Positions 12,182 to 22,204 of a stretch of DNA of 64,000 nucleotides are shown here, piece after piece; position 1 is the stretch's first letter; every line of letters starts with the position of its first letter. The position numbers were made by a program, and so were the translations under genes. The stretch is taken from NCBI GenBank assembly GCA_936432065.2, contig OW386290.2, positions 51,478,843-51,542,842 on the forward strand, read 5' to 3'. The notes beneath the pieces are model-generated. The model was not told the origin of the DNA. It was given only the letters and a program-made list of their open reading frames with translations, and did no database searches. This stretch comes from Rutpela maculata. Its lineage: Eukaryota > Arthropoda > Insecta > Coleoptera > Cerambycidae.

Positions 12182-12344
12182 AAAATGTAATAAGGAAATT
12201 CAAGGATTTGTCGACAGGATTAAAAACCACTGGAACACTTGTAATAATCAGTCAAGTGAATGTGAAAAAAATTAATGAGTGCCAAGCCAGTACAAGCCGA
12301 AGTGAAAATTCCCAACGAATAGCAAGTCTATTGAAGATAGAGAA

Positions 12345-12704
12345 GTTCGGAAACCGATTAACATGTTAAGACTAGGGAGGTATATCCCGCCTTCTAGGTT
12401 TCAGTTATCATAAACCCTTTTAAATGAAATATTTGAAGAGGAGGAGTGCTTTGAAAATTGATCAGGTCAATCAGTGTGTATGTCTCTTGATGGTTGGTCA
12501 AATGTTCATAATGAACCGATAATATGTGCAGTTTTGATACTAGAAAATGAAAACAGTTTTCTTCTGGAAAGTATAGATACATCAGGACATCCACACACTG
12601 GTGATTATCTTGCAAACTTGGCCATTGATTCAATAAATAAGTGCAAAAATGAGTATAACTGCAAAGTTATTAGTTGGGTCACAGATATTGAGACAAATAT
12701 CAAC
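12345..12704 (+). pseudogene. hAT transposase fragment, DUF659 region
   Basis: A single forward frame reads LGRYIPPSR, a stop, TLLNEIFEEEE, a second stop, then MSLDGWSNVHNEPI and SIDTSGHPHTGDYLANL. DGWSN, followed by a hydrophobic strand, a SxDTSG motif and a VxSxVTD-like end (ISWVTD), is the DUF659 signature in the N-terminal half of many hAT-like transposases. The two stops (near 12411 and 12456) and the abrupt end at 12704, where repeat family B begins, show it is dead. The C-terminal catalytic and dimerisation parts are absent. Confidence 0.7.
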
Positions 12705-13567
12705 TAGCTGATGCCCGCGACTTTGTTCGCGTTGAAGATTTCGTCCGCGTGGAATTAATAATTGACATACTAACTTATGCCTATAAAGAAATACTACATA
12801 CTCACTGAGTACTCCTATAGTACTCAGGAAGTACACTCGAGGGAACCCGGGGAAACCCACTGCGTATTGATTGCACTCAAGGAAAACTTCTGCGCATCCT
12901 TAGTACTCGGGGAAACCACTGCGCATCACAATTTGATAACAATTCATTATTCCATTCCATTTTGTGTGAGCGAGTTAAATGAAAAAGTAATTTTAATCGA
13001 CAATAAAGCACATGAGCGGGTATGTGTCAAATTTCATTTCATGCTTAAGTTTTTCTCTCTCTGTTCAATCGTTCGGGGAGTCTCTTTGAAAACCGTCGAA
13101 TACGTGTCTCCTTATTTCCTCAGAAGAGTCCGTCGATGGAGTATCACGTTTCTGACTTACGCGATTTCAGAGATACAAAGGTACCATTTAGACCATGTAC
13201 CACCGTCGTTTGCACCCCTTCAAAAGTGAAAATCGAAATTTCGTCTCACTCGTGTCTAATAGGTTCAAATAAAGAGTATTTCTGAAAATTTTTATGCTTC
13301 TAGGTCTATCTTTTTCCAAAAAGCTTAAAACATCCACCTCCCCGTTCACCCTTTTCGGGGGTCTCTTTTGAAAACCGTCGAATACGTGTCTCCTTATTTC
13401 CTCAGAAGAGCCCGTCACTGAAATATCACATTTCTGACTGAGCGATTTCAGAGATAGACCATCACCACCCCTTCAAAAAGTGAAAATCGAAATTACGCCT
13501 TACTCGTGTCTAATATATTCTAAAAGAGTATTTCTGCCAAATTTCACGCTTCTAGATGTCACCGTTT
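12704..13567 (+). repeat. repeat family B, copy 1
   Basis: It starts CTAGCTGATGCCCGCGACTT, as does the copy at 53528. It carries an internal tandem duplication of about 250 bp: ACCGTCGAATACGTGTCTCC and CGATTTCAGAGATA each occur twice (13094 and 13374; 13162 and 13442). It truncates the hAT frame at 12704. I cannot assign a class; the start resembles repeats common in insect genomes. Confidence 0.55.
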
Positions 13568-13571
13568 CCGA

Positions 13572-13766
13572 ATGTCATTAAAAGTCCACTTTCTACATTC
13601 ACACCTAGATTACTTCCCAGAAAACTGTGGTGCAGTAAATGATGAGCATGGAGAGAGATTCCACCAGGATATTCAAAATATGGAAAAAAGATATCAGGGC
13701 AAATGGACTTCTGCTTCAGAAGTAACTTATAAGAGACGAGCTAAGAAGCGCAAGAACATTAATTAA
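13572..13766 (+). pseudogene. TE-associated protein C-terminal fragment (HSHLDYFPEN type)
   Basis: The frame reads SLKVHFLHSHLDYFPEN, then DEHGERFHQD, MEKRYQGKW and a basic tail ending at a stop. I recall this string as the conserved C-terminal end of an uncharacterised protein found many times in insect genomes, hence TE-encoded. Compared with that memory, about 15 residues between KRYQGKW and the basic tail are missing. It directly follows repeat B, so B or a deletion removed the upstream part. The function is unknown. Confidence 0.55.
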
Positions 13767-14904
13767 TTTTCTGATTAAAGGGCTTATATTCTAATTAAAT
13801 ATATAGTATATAACATGTATTTGAAATATATATCAAAATGGCAAATTTTTTATTAAAATTATACCATAATATGTGAGTTAAGTCAGTTATTACAATTTTT
13901 AGAGCCAACAAATTTTTTTTATGACTATGTTAGACGTAGCTGGGAACAAAACAATGCAAATAAGTGGTTTTGGTTAACGATACAAAATAAAAGTTAAAAT
14001 TTGTAGGTGTGTGTAACGGGCCTGTGCAGAAGCTAAATAAAGAGATCACTAAAAAGGGTAAAAAAAAATGAACCAATTTCAAAAAGTCGCTAAAAATGAT
14101 TAATAAAATTTCATCGACGCCTAATATCGATATTGGGGTCGGTGTAAAAACAAACAAATAATAAAAAATTTATTTTTAACTGACTTCAATATCGGTATCA
14201 GGCAATAAGGGTCAATTAACTGAGCAATGGCGAAATTTTGTTTTATTATTTTTTCCGTCCATTTTGAAGGCGGTTCAATTTTTTTTTTCAATTTTCTTCT
14301 GTCATTTAGGACTGCATTACTTACCTATCCATCCCCACTAGTTTTATTAATTCTTTAATTAGTTTAATAACTTGTTTTCTGATGTGTGGCCTATTATTCA
14401 AAGTACCAACGGCTTCTAATCATTCTAATAATTTTTCATTGTATTATCGAAAAAATTATGGCGAAAGTTAAAAAAATAATAATATATGAGTTTTATTGTT
14501 CACGCGGTACAACTGATATTTAATAGTAGCGTAAGATTCATGACCATGACCCCCCGAGAAATAAATAATTAATTTTAAAAGTGATAGTTAACTGTTGCAT
14601 CTATGTATTAATTTAAATCGTAAAAAGTTGACCTTAAACATTTATTTTTTAGAAGAAATTGCCAAAAATAAATTTACAATGGAGAGTAATTAAGCGAAAT
14701 TTAGAAAGTAATACTTATTCACTTCAGAGGTAACTAAAAAAACACGACCACATTTTACACCTCAATGGTAACAACGCACTAAATAGAACGATTGCCAGCA
14801 AAATAAACAGTTTGTACAAATTACTAATTAAAAAAAAAAAAAAATTCAAAAAATGGATTTTGAAAAAATGTATAAACTTTTCATAGTTTTTTTTTGTATG
14901 TATA
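13767..14904. other. AT-rich, no gene recognised
   Basis: Long A and T runs, with a few TATCGATATTGG-like strings near 14120. No supported feature. Confidence 0.4.
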
Positions 14905-15415
14905 TACAGGGTGTCCCAGAATTGAGTTCCCGGACGGGAACCTGTGATTCCTGAGTTCATATTGGGCCTATTTAACCCAACTTACCTTAGTTCAAAAATG
15001 CATCCCTGAGGAAGTACATCCTCTTAAAGTGAGACAGAAAAAAAAAGCTTTTTCCAATAACTTCCGTTGTATGGAAGATAAAATTTTCAAATTTTGATGA
15101 GAGCTGTAGCTCTATAAGTACTCTATGTAAACTTGATAACAACCAAATATCTTTTGTTTCTCAATTTTTTTTCATAATAATTAATATTTGACTGGCTGTA
15201 ATTTTTTAATCACCCTGTAAAATTACGTATTACTTGAACATTTTTACACAGCATTAAAAGGGCTGCAAAAAAGGTACTCTTAAAAATTTTTGTAATATCA
15301 ATCAAAACACAAGAAATTATTGTTTTTTCCTCTATCTGTATTTAACATTTATTTACAATTCTAGTATAAAATTTTGTAATAATGGAAAAGCAGTTTACTT
15401 AAAAACAAATTGCAT

Positions 15416-15665
15416 TCATAAAAAATGCTCCACATGACATGCACCTGTTTCAGTAGGTACACAAATCAATTATCTTCATCGATGACGAGCGAATTCGTTG
15501 GAAAATATGCAAAATTTCTCTAAATTCATCGCACGCGTTCTGTACACGTTGCCAAAGTTGCCCCCTAGTGTCAGTTGGAACAGAGTATACATATAGTATA
15601 CATATTTAAATAACCAAATACAAAAATCGCAAATATTCCGTGTCTTCATCGTTGCTGGTAGATTA
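15416..15665 (-). pseudogene. Tc1/mariner-type transposase C-terminal remnant (left arm)
   Basis: The minus strand reads a degenerate SPDLNICDFFLWGYLK-like stretch (actual NICDFCIWLFKY), then VPTDTRGQLWQRVQNACDE, FQRIRSS and, after a frameshift, an ETGACHVEHF end. The order WG-(Y)LK ... R.QLW.R....CDE ... GG.HVEH is the C-terminal third of DDE_3 transposases, after the third catalytic acidic residue. Frameshifts and substitutions make it non-functional. The opposite arm carries the same stop region. Confidence 0.65.
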
Positions 15666-15822
15666 CCGAAATTAATCTTATACTTGCTATTTTTTGACGT
15701 TACGAATTAATTAAGTTTTGTCATGAGACCGCGACAGGTTTTCTGTTTCACGAGCACTTATGACCTACAAAGAAAAAACGATAATTCTTGATTTTTGGTT
15801 GATATTACAAAAAATTTTAAAG

Positions 15823-15870
15823 GTATTGATTTGTGTACTGAAACAGGTGGACGTCACGTGGAGCATTTGT
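15823..15870 (+). pseudogene. same transposase C-terminus (right arm)
   Basis: The forward frame reads GIDLCTETGGRHVEHLL and a stop, the mirror image of the left-arm gene end. It supports the origin of the hairpin by inverted duplication of one transposon end. Confidence 0.6.
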
Positions 15871-16388
15871 TATGAATGTAGTTTTTAAAATAAACAGTAC
15901 TTTTCTGCTATTACAAAATTCTGTTCTAGAACTGTAAATAAATGTTAAATACAAATAGAAGAAAAAACGATAATTTCTTGTATTTTGATTGATATTACAA
16001 AAATTTTTAAGAGTGCCTTTTTTGCAGCCCTTTCAATGCTGTGTAAAAATGTTCAAGTATTCCGTAATTTTACAGGGTGATTAAAAAGTTACAACCAGTC
16101 AAATATTAATTATTATGAAAAAAAATTGAGAAACAAAAGATATTTGGTTGTTATCAAGTTTACATAGAGTACTTATAGAGATACAGCTCCCATCCAAATT
16201 TGAAAATTTTATCTTCCATACAACGGAAGTTATTGGAAAAAACGTTTTTTTTCTGTCTCACTTTAAGAGAATGTACTTCCTCAGGAATGCATTTTTGGAC
16301 TAAGGTAAGTTGGGTTAAATAGGCCCAATATGAACTCAGGAATCACAGGTTCCCGTCCGGGAACTCAATTCTGGGACACCCTGTATAA

Positions 16389-16554
16389 CACAGCCCCACA
16401 AAAAAAGTGGTCTGTCCGGCAGTCAAATACATAAGAATATACTGGTCTAGTTCGCCAGTCAGGCCATTTTTTTTTTTGGGGGGGGGAGGGGGTGTATTTT
16501 GCGGTTAGGGGTGAAAAACGAGCCAATCAGACCACTTTTTTTTGTGGGGCTGTG
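16389..16554. mobile_element. TIR element, family CACAG-1 (short copy)
   Basis: CACAGCCCCACAAAAAAAGT at 16389 is mirrored by ACTTTTTTTTGTGGGGCTGTG ending at 16554. The interior has one copy of the unit found at 639-1033 (GTCAAATACATAAGAATA, G-run, GGGGTGAAAAACGAG). Confidence 0.6.
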
Positions 16555-17699
16555 ATAATTAAAAAAAAACATTGATTTTAAAATGCGTTTTTAAAAGATA
16601 TTAGTTTGAAATTTGGCACACTTATTTGTGAACATAAGAAGTACGTTTTGACAAAACTTCACAAAAATCCATACAGCAGTTTCTAAGTTAATAACAAAAT
16701 ATCAAAAAATTACTGTTTATTGTATTTTTAATTTTTTTTATAGGTTATATAATAAAGTGTAGGGTTGAAACATGCAGTTTTGTAGATAAATTCACCACCA
16801 AGAAATTGTGGCTGATGAACTGGCCTGAGAAGGCGCGTCTAAGGTGGTAGGACTCGAACCCTATTGTGGTGTGGCTAAGTCATGCATACGATTATCCATT
16901 AATAAATAGGTACAAGACGAGATTCTAGATCAGAATGGTGGAAGAGTTTCCCGCGACAGAGACAGGCTAAAGAGTTCATTAAAGAACAATTGGCCAAATT
17001 CACGGAAGATCTACTATGCCAAAACAGAAAGGCCAATAGTCTGATACAAGGAATAAAGCTGGATAAGGAACTCTAAAATCAGATTAGAAGCACCACAATA
17101 GATCCACGGGGGTCGCGGTGGCCAAGGCCAAGCGGCCAGCTCATCCCATTAAATTTAATCTAATTTATGAAATTGGTTTTTTTTTGTTTGCAATTTGACT
17201 AATAGAACCGGAGATATTTACAAAAATGTACAAGAAAAACTTTAAAATAGACAGTTCTTTGAATTCCAAAAAATTCGGTAGTATCACTATATAAAACTGG
17301 AAAATATTACCATAGAAAACAGGAAAATCATTACACAGCGCTATATATACCCTACTGAATCTGAAGCACCTCAAAGCACCATGCTGGGGCCAGTACTACA
17401 CGTATCTATAAGCTGTGCGGCATGGCATTTTTCATGTCTCGTAACCACGAACTAAAATTGTAGACCGGCAGACACTAACCTTGAACTTTTGAGAATAAAA
17501 TTTTTAATGTTTATTCAAAACGAGTTTCGATGGTTTGAGGGGACGACCATTTTATAACACATTCGCAGACACATTTTTTTTTCACCGATTTTCGTTAATT
17601 GAGGCACTTCCCGATACATTTCCAAGTTAAAGGCAAGTATATCAGTATTCTTTTTTTTTACTGAAAAATTATATATTCATTATTATTAAAAACAAACTT
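16555..17699. other. mixed stretch: tRNA-like B box, short ORF, repeat scrap
   Basis: On the minus strand at about 16850-16865 is GGTTCGAGTCC, a perfect pol III B box, without a convincing A box. A 57-codon forward frame (16904-17077, containing EWWKSFPRQRQAKEF) looks protein-like but is unknown. At 17109-17130 GGGGTCGCGGTGGCCAAGG recurs in similar form at 58986. No other feature. Confidence 0.35.
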
Positions 17700-17770
17700 G
17701 TGACACAATGCTTACGGTGTTAGGCTTGCGAACACGGAATCTCGGGTTCGAATCCTGGCTAGGGTATAGA
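17700..17770 (+). repeat. tRNA-derived SINE-like head
   Basis: TTAGGCTTGCG followed by a perfect B box GGTTCGAATCC and CTGGCTAGGG resembles the 3' half of a tRNA. The 5' A box is degraded (TGCTTACGGTG). This is a probable pol III-type SINE head or tRNA relic, not a working tRNA gene. Confidence 0.4.
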
Positions 17771-18254
17771 TGTGTAATGGTGTTTTCACGTGTTTCCGAG
17801 ATAGTCTATGTAATGAAGCATTATTTGACGAGTTTTTGTAAATATTTCGTGCAAAGACGAGATTACCTTTCCCCCCGTTTTCGAGGGTGCTGAACACGAT
17901 GGGAGAAGTTTTTGACCGCCGCAACTCCCTGAAACAGCCAAAAACCACCTCTTTCATGGGGATCCCTTTATGTTTTCATATATAAACGAGTCTGGGGAGT
18001 TATTTATCGACGGGTTATACTTGAAATAACATGGAATATAGAGTAAGTGTAATTAAACCCTCCCGAGGGGGGTGGAAAATCTTTTTTTCAAATGATTCGG
18101 TTCAAACGCTTATCCCGTTTTCGGGGTCGCTGATCACGGGAAAAATATTAATTTTTAGCTCCAACCCCTCCTCATCCCTCAAACGGGCAGAAATCACCTA
18201 TCACTCATCAGAAAGCATGCTATCAAGGATTTACAGGTTCTTCGGCACATGATC
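17771..18254. other. degenerate repeats around CCCGTTTTCG
   Basis: CCCCGTTTTCG-type strings followed by GGGTGCTGAACACG or GGGTCGCTGATCACG occur at 17872, 18114 and (as CCCGTTTTCGCAGG) 18381, suggesting tandem old copies of one repeat. No gene seen. Confidence 0.35.
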
Positions 18255-18515
18255 GTTATTCCTGTGCATATCCCTTCATTTTTCACGGAAGAGAAGGTGG
18301 TAGCGACCTCGGGGGTTGCTTCAGCCTTCCAAGAGGTGTAAAATTCATCAATTACACTTTGGATCGTCAATACGCCCTCCCCGTTTTCGCAGGCACGATA
18401 AAAAAATAATTAACGAATTATACACCCCTTGGAAGGGTTGAAACAATCCCCGAGGTCGCTACCACTTTCTCTTCAGTGAAAAATTAAGGAATATGCACGG
18501 CTAGTTGATCTTCTC
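18255..18515. repeat. inverted repeat, arms about 95 bp
   Basis: GTGCATATCCCTTCATTTTTC, AAGGTGGTAGCGACCTCGGG and CTTCCAAGAGGTGTA (18265-18345) return inverted at 18405-18500 (for example CCCCGAGGTCGCTACCACTT). The arms are diverged, and the loop of about 60 bp contains a CCCGTTTTCGC string. Probable foldback element in the 3' flank of the kinase exon. Confidence 0.6.
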
Positions 18516-18642
18516 TTCTGAGTTCGTGTCTCAGCTGCGGCAGATGGCCAATGTCGCAGGGAATGGGTGCCGTTGTTCATGTGTACGTGTCCTGATTGAG
18601 TGGTGGAATAGCGATAGCTAAACTCCACCAGGACGTTAATAT
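18473..18642 (-). CDS. unidentified short open frame downstream of the kinase exon
   Basis: The minus-strand frame is open from about 18642 to a TGA at 18473-18475. It contains STTQSGHVHMNNGTH and PSAAAETRTQKRRST. The stretch is more GC-rich than its surroundings, but I see no match to the CK1 C-terminus and no clear acceptor. Its last part overlaps the inverted repeat. It may be chance or a small exon of the kinase gene. Confidence 0.2.
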
Positions 18643-18733
18643 AAATAAGGCGTTAAAACGAAAAAATATTCCTCAGATTCCCTAAATAACACTTGGAGCA
18701 TAGAGAAGGTTGAAAATAAATAACTGAACTTAC

Positions 18734-19069
18734 CCGTCAAATTTTTATTTTCTTTGTAAGGTATATGTTGGTGTGTCCTACCGTCCCTGTACTTTTTCGC
18801 CAAGCCGAAGTCGATTATGTAGACTAGGTTGCCTTTTTTGCCCAGACCCATTAGGAAGTTGTCTGGTTTTATATCACGATGAATGAAGTTCCTTGAGTGT
18901 ATGAAGTCAGTGCGGGAGATCAGCTGGTCGGCCAAAAGGAGGACCGTTTTCAGGGAAAATCTGCGCGAACAGAAATTGAAGAGATCTTCTAGTGATGGTC
19001 CGAGTAATTCCATCACCATCACGTTGTAGTCGCCCTCCGAGCCGCACCATTTTATTTGTGGTATGCCAA
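18734..19069 (-). CDS. casein kinase I (delta/epsilon type) internal exon
   Basis: This 336 bp exon encodes residues equivalent to about 70-180 of casein kinase I, a Ser/Thr kinase of circadian, Wnt and Hippo signalling (the Drosophila homologue is discs overgrown). Read directly: GIPQIKWCGSEGDYNVMVME, ELLGPSLEDLFNFCSRRFSL, the catalytic loop FIHRDIKPDNFLMG, the metal-binding DFG in YIIDFGLAKKYRD, and THQHIPYKENKNLTG. The acceptor CTTTGTTTCAG precedes 19069 and the donor GTAAGT follows 18734; the exon starts with the last two bases and ends with the first base of a split codon, so it keeps frame across splices. No stops. SRTDFIHS, where the family usually has SRIEYIHS or SRIDYIHS, is a small divergence. 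No N-terminal (GSGSFG) or following (TARYASINTH) exon was found, so the introns must be long or this is a lone exon copy. Intact splice sites argue against a processed pseudogene. Confidence 0.85.
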
Positions 19070-19162
19070 CTGAAACAAAGAAGAGGAATTTAAATAGCTG
19101 CTGTTAAAATGCATGTGATCAAGATTCGCAGCATTTTTTTAATTACACAGGTAAACAAATTA

Positions 19163-19578
19163 CACAGGTTTGTCCCTATCTCATCTAACTTTGTATTTTG
19201 ACGCGCTGACGCCAATTTTGGCCAAAAAAAATTTCTAACGTGTCAGTTTCCCTCTACCACCACTTGTATATATTAAAAAGAGCAAAAGAAAGGTATTGTT
19301 CCAAGGTTCTAATCTAACTTTTCTGAAGCGTTTTGAGGTGCTGAAGCCAATTTTGGACAAAAAAAATTTAAGGGATGGTAGAGGGAAACTGATCCGATAG
19401 AAAAATTTTGTGTCCAAAATTGGCTTCAGCGCGTCAAAACACTTCAGAAAAGTTAGATAAGAACCTTAGGACAGGACCTTTTTAGGGGATGCTAGAGGAA
19501 AACTGACACGATAGAATTTTTTTTTGTTAAAAAGTTAGATGGTAACCTTACAATAAGACTTCTTTTTGTAGACCTGTG
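19163..19578. mobile_element. TIR element with CACAGG ends (family CACAG-2), copy 1
   Basis: It begins CACAGGTTTGTCC and ends GTAGACCTGTG, with internal diverged units alternating in orientation around GCCAATTTTGG and CGTCAAAACACTTCAGAAAA, plus GGTAGAGGGAAACTGA. A longer relative is at 50319-50957. It lies in the intron just upstream of the kinase exon. Non-coding. Confidence 0.55.
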
Positions 19579-19812
19579 CTATGCTATAGGTATAAATAAC
19601 CATACGTATTGTATGTTTTGTTAGCATATTAAATATCTACTTTTTTATTTACAGAAAAATCTACAACTTTAGTAATAAGTTCCATACCCTACTTAGTAAT
19701 TTTCTTATATTACATTCATCTGACGTAGGACATTATGAAAAAAATTCAAAAATTGTTCAAGTATCAGTTGTTTCTTGGAATTTTTTTAATCAGAAAAAAT
19801 TGTTGCCGTTTA

Positions 19813-21802
19813 GCCTGATCAAATGGTGTTCAAAAGTGCCTGTCTCGTAACATGAGTCCGGTAGAAGGTTTCTCAATAGAAAGAATTATATGTTTTTTGG
19901 GGTGCTGAACACGAATTTGAAGTTTGTTGCCTCGTAGCAGTACCGGCTCAGGTCGAAAAACGCAAAAAACCTCGAAATTTTCGGAGTTTTTCCGGTTTTC
20001 CACTTCTATCTTGCAAACGACGCGTCGTACGGAAAATATTACTGTATTCAAAGTAGAAGAGCATTAAATTCTGCGTTGAATGATCTCTCCGATTAGACCG
20101 ATTTATAAGGTCGCCATCGTCCATCGAAAAAAGGCAATTTTTACCAACACTGCAATAAACTCACTTTTAGACGTCTGTGATTTGAAAACAGCCACTTTAC
20201 GTGAAAAACTCGCCCAAAGTCATCTTTATATAACCAAGGCAAGACTAAATTCTTGAAGACTCTCTCTAAACATCTAGAGCTTGAAGAGACCGTTGGGAAG
20301 TTCTTGAATCCGTCAGCCCAGCCAATGGCAATTGCTGCTGCTGGAGAAAAATTCTTGGTTGCCCTGTACGGGGCTAACCATCTAACATGATGAATGCGCT
20401 GCGATACAAGCAGTACGTGACATCTGCCTTCAAGGTCTCCAGCAACATTACATCCATCCCTCCCACCGATGCTGCAGCCTACCAGCATAGCTTGCGTGTA
20501 TATTTACAAGTGCAGCAGTGGCTCGGCAATAGTTTGGATCCGAAACTGTGGGGTTAGAAGTCAACCAAAAATGGTCTGATCCCACTTACCACCCTGAAAC
20601 CCTCGGCTCCTGACAAAATAATGCAGCAAATATCATGCAAGTTCCGCACTGACTGTGGTGGGCGTTGTGGTTGCAGACGCCCAGGTCTGTTCTGCACCCA
20701 ACTCTGCATCAACTGTGCCGATACCTGCACAAACGTGGACAAAAGAACCGACCTCGATGAGCAAGAAGACGACCCTTCGTTTGCTGCACCACTGTCAGAG
20801 GCAGGTGAGACTTCAGAAGGTAATTTATGCGTTATTTTACAACATAATAACTGAATGGTATTGCTTTCAGTTAAAGAACAGCCATCACAGCCTGCCACTC
20901 CGAGTGCTGAAGAGCCTGAGCCTGGACCATCATCGTCCATTGAACATCCTATGCCCGGACCGTCCACAGTCCCAGCCAAACGAAGGAGAGTAAAATAAAA
21001 TGGACATTGCTATCAGGTATTTTCTATACATTGCACACACTACATGATTTTTCCTTCAATATATATTGAAAAATTACTTCTTTTATCTTGTAAATCTAAA
21101 TGTAATAAATGAGTAAATATTTTTTTGTAAATGGGTACTTCTTATTACATCTACATAATACTTATAAATCCTCAAGTCAGACTTACAAAAAAAAGGAGGG
21201 GGAAGGAATTTTGAGGTTGGGATGAGGGGGGGGGGGGGTGGTACTTCAATTTTGGATTGGGAAGAGGGGTTTGAGAGGTGGGGGGTTCATATTGACAGAG
21301 CGGAGTTGTTATTATTGAACCCCTTCATATTAGTCAAATAAGCGTTTAGAGGGAAAATGGAGAAATGATCAGTACATGCGTATATATTGATCCAAATTTA
21401 AAATTTCTCACTGAACGCAAAATTTGATGCTTTACAACTTTTATTGTACGAGTTTTTCACGCAGAGGGGCTGTTTTCAAATCACAGACGTCTAAAAGTGA
21501 GTTTATTGCAGTGTTGGTAAAAATTGCCTTTTTTCGACTGACGATGGCGACCTTATAAATCGGTCTAATTCGACGCAGAATTTAATGCTCTTCAACTTTG
21601 AATACAGTAATATCATCCGCATGAGCGGAAAACCGGAAAAACTCCGAAAATTTCGAGTTTTTTTGTGTTTTTCGACCTGAGCAGGTACTGCTACGAGGCA
21701 GCAAACTTCAGATTCCTGTTCAGCACCCCAAAAAACATACAATTCCGTTGAGAAACCTTCTATCGGACTCATGTTACCGAAAAAACTACCATTTGATCAG
21801 GC
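19813..21802. mobile_element. long-TIR element carrying a spliced Cys-rich protein gene
   Basis: The ends are TAGCCTGATCAAATGG (19811) and its reverse complement ending at 21804. The outer TA on each side may be the target duplication, giving 19813-21802. Inverted arms of about 340 bp (19850-20195 and 21465-21785) share strings such as TTTTTTGGGGTGCTGAACA and AAAAGTGAGTTTATTGCAGT. The unique interior carries the gene annotated at 20213-20998. The G-rich run at 21195-21290 looks like local simple sequence. The transposon superfamily is not clear, and no transposase is visible. Confidence 0.65.
20213..20998 (+). pseudogene. TE-associated protein with C-terminal CXC-like cysteine cluster, two exons
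   Basis: Segment 1 (frame from 20223) reads NQGKTKFLKTLSKHLELEET, AIAAAGEKFLVALYGA. A one-base frameshift near 20386 leads to MMNALRYKQY, IPPTDAAAYQHSLRVYLQVQ, QWLGNSLDPKLWG, a single TAG at 20555-20557 (where a WGWK Trp would be expected), then CKFRTDCGGRCGCRRPGLFC and CINCADTCTN. A GT-AG intron at 20820-20870 (51 bp) joins in frame to exon 2 (20871-20998), which is Pro/Ser/Glu-rich and ends PAKRRRVK then TAA; KRRRVK looks like a nuclear localisation signal. An AATAAA occurs near 21102. I recall this layout (LYGA, LPPT..AA..HSLR, WGW, cysteine cluster resembling Tesmin/TSO1 CXC) from many uncharacterised insect and cnidarian TE proteins. The function is unknown. Only one stop and one shift, so decay is recent. 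Related pieces: 28813-29118, 29168-29415, 39033-39600, 39600-40365. Confidence 0.7.
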
Positions 21803-22204
21803 TAGTAAGAATATATGATTAATTAAAAAAACCAACGAACACACTAGTTTTATTAAAAAAAAAAAGTTGTCAAGTGACGTTTTCCTTCCTGTTATAAGGA
21901 ATGCAAGCTAATTCTAAGATCCCCAGCACTCAGGTGTGTCGGCTTATTGTAAAATTTCGCCATATGTAGATTCTCCTAGAAAAGACCAGTGCTCTCCACG
22001 AAGGACAGCAGCTCATTTCAAAGTAGATCTCGTATTTACTCCGGCTGTGAAAATTGCCCTTGGAGATACCTATGACTTAACGCTTCTAGGGGCGTGTAAT
22101 TGCACATAATTTATGTAATGGTTTCATCCTGCACTCCACACTTCCGACAAATAGAATCGTCCTTTAACCTCATTGTATTTAAGTGCTTACCCAGAGAATT
22201 TAGT

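Larger units (their letters stand above)
14907..16383. mobile_element. Tc1/mariner-like foldback element, long inverted arms, TA flanks
   Basis: The element starts CAGGGTGTCCCAGAATTGAG at 14907 and ends with its reverse complement at 16383, with TA on both sides (14905-14906, 16384-16385). The arms are about 560 bp each and diverged by scattered substitutions. Both arms contain the C-terminal end of the same transposase gene (see 15416-15665 and 15823-15870), so the element is an inverted duplication of one transposon end rather than a full element. The TA duplication and gene remnant fit the IS630-Tc1-mariner group. Confidence 0.75.

Noticed and set aside
15416..15665. Left-arm frame considered as a live transposase
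   Set aside because: Frameshift before the end and only the C-terminal third is present.
20554..20993. Frames overlapping the Cys-rich gene on the minus strand and in plus frame 3
   Set aside because: They are shadows of the real frame, which has the cysteine cluster and a valid intron.
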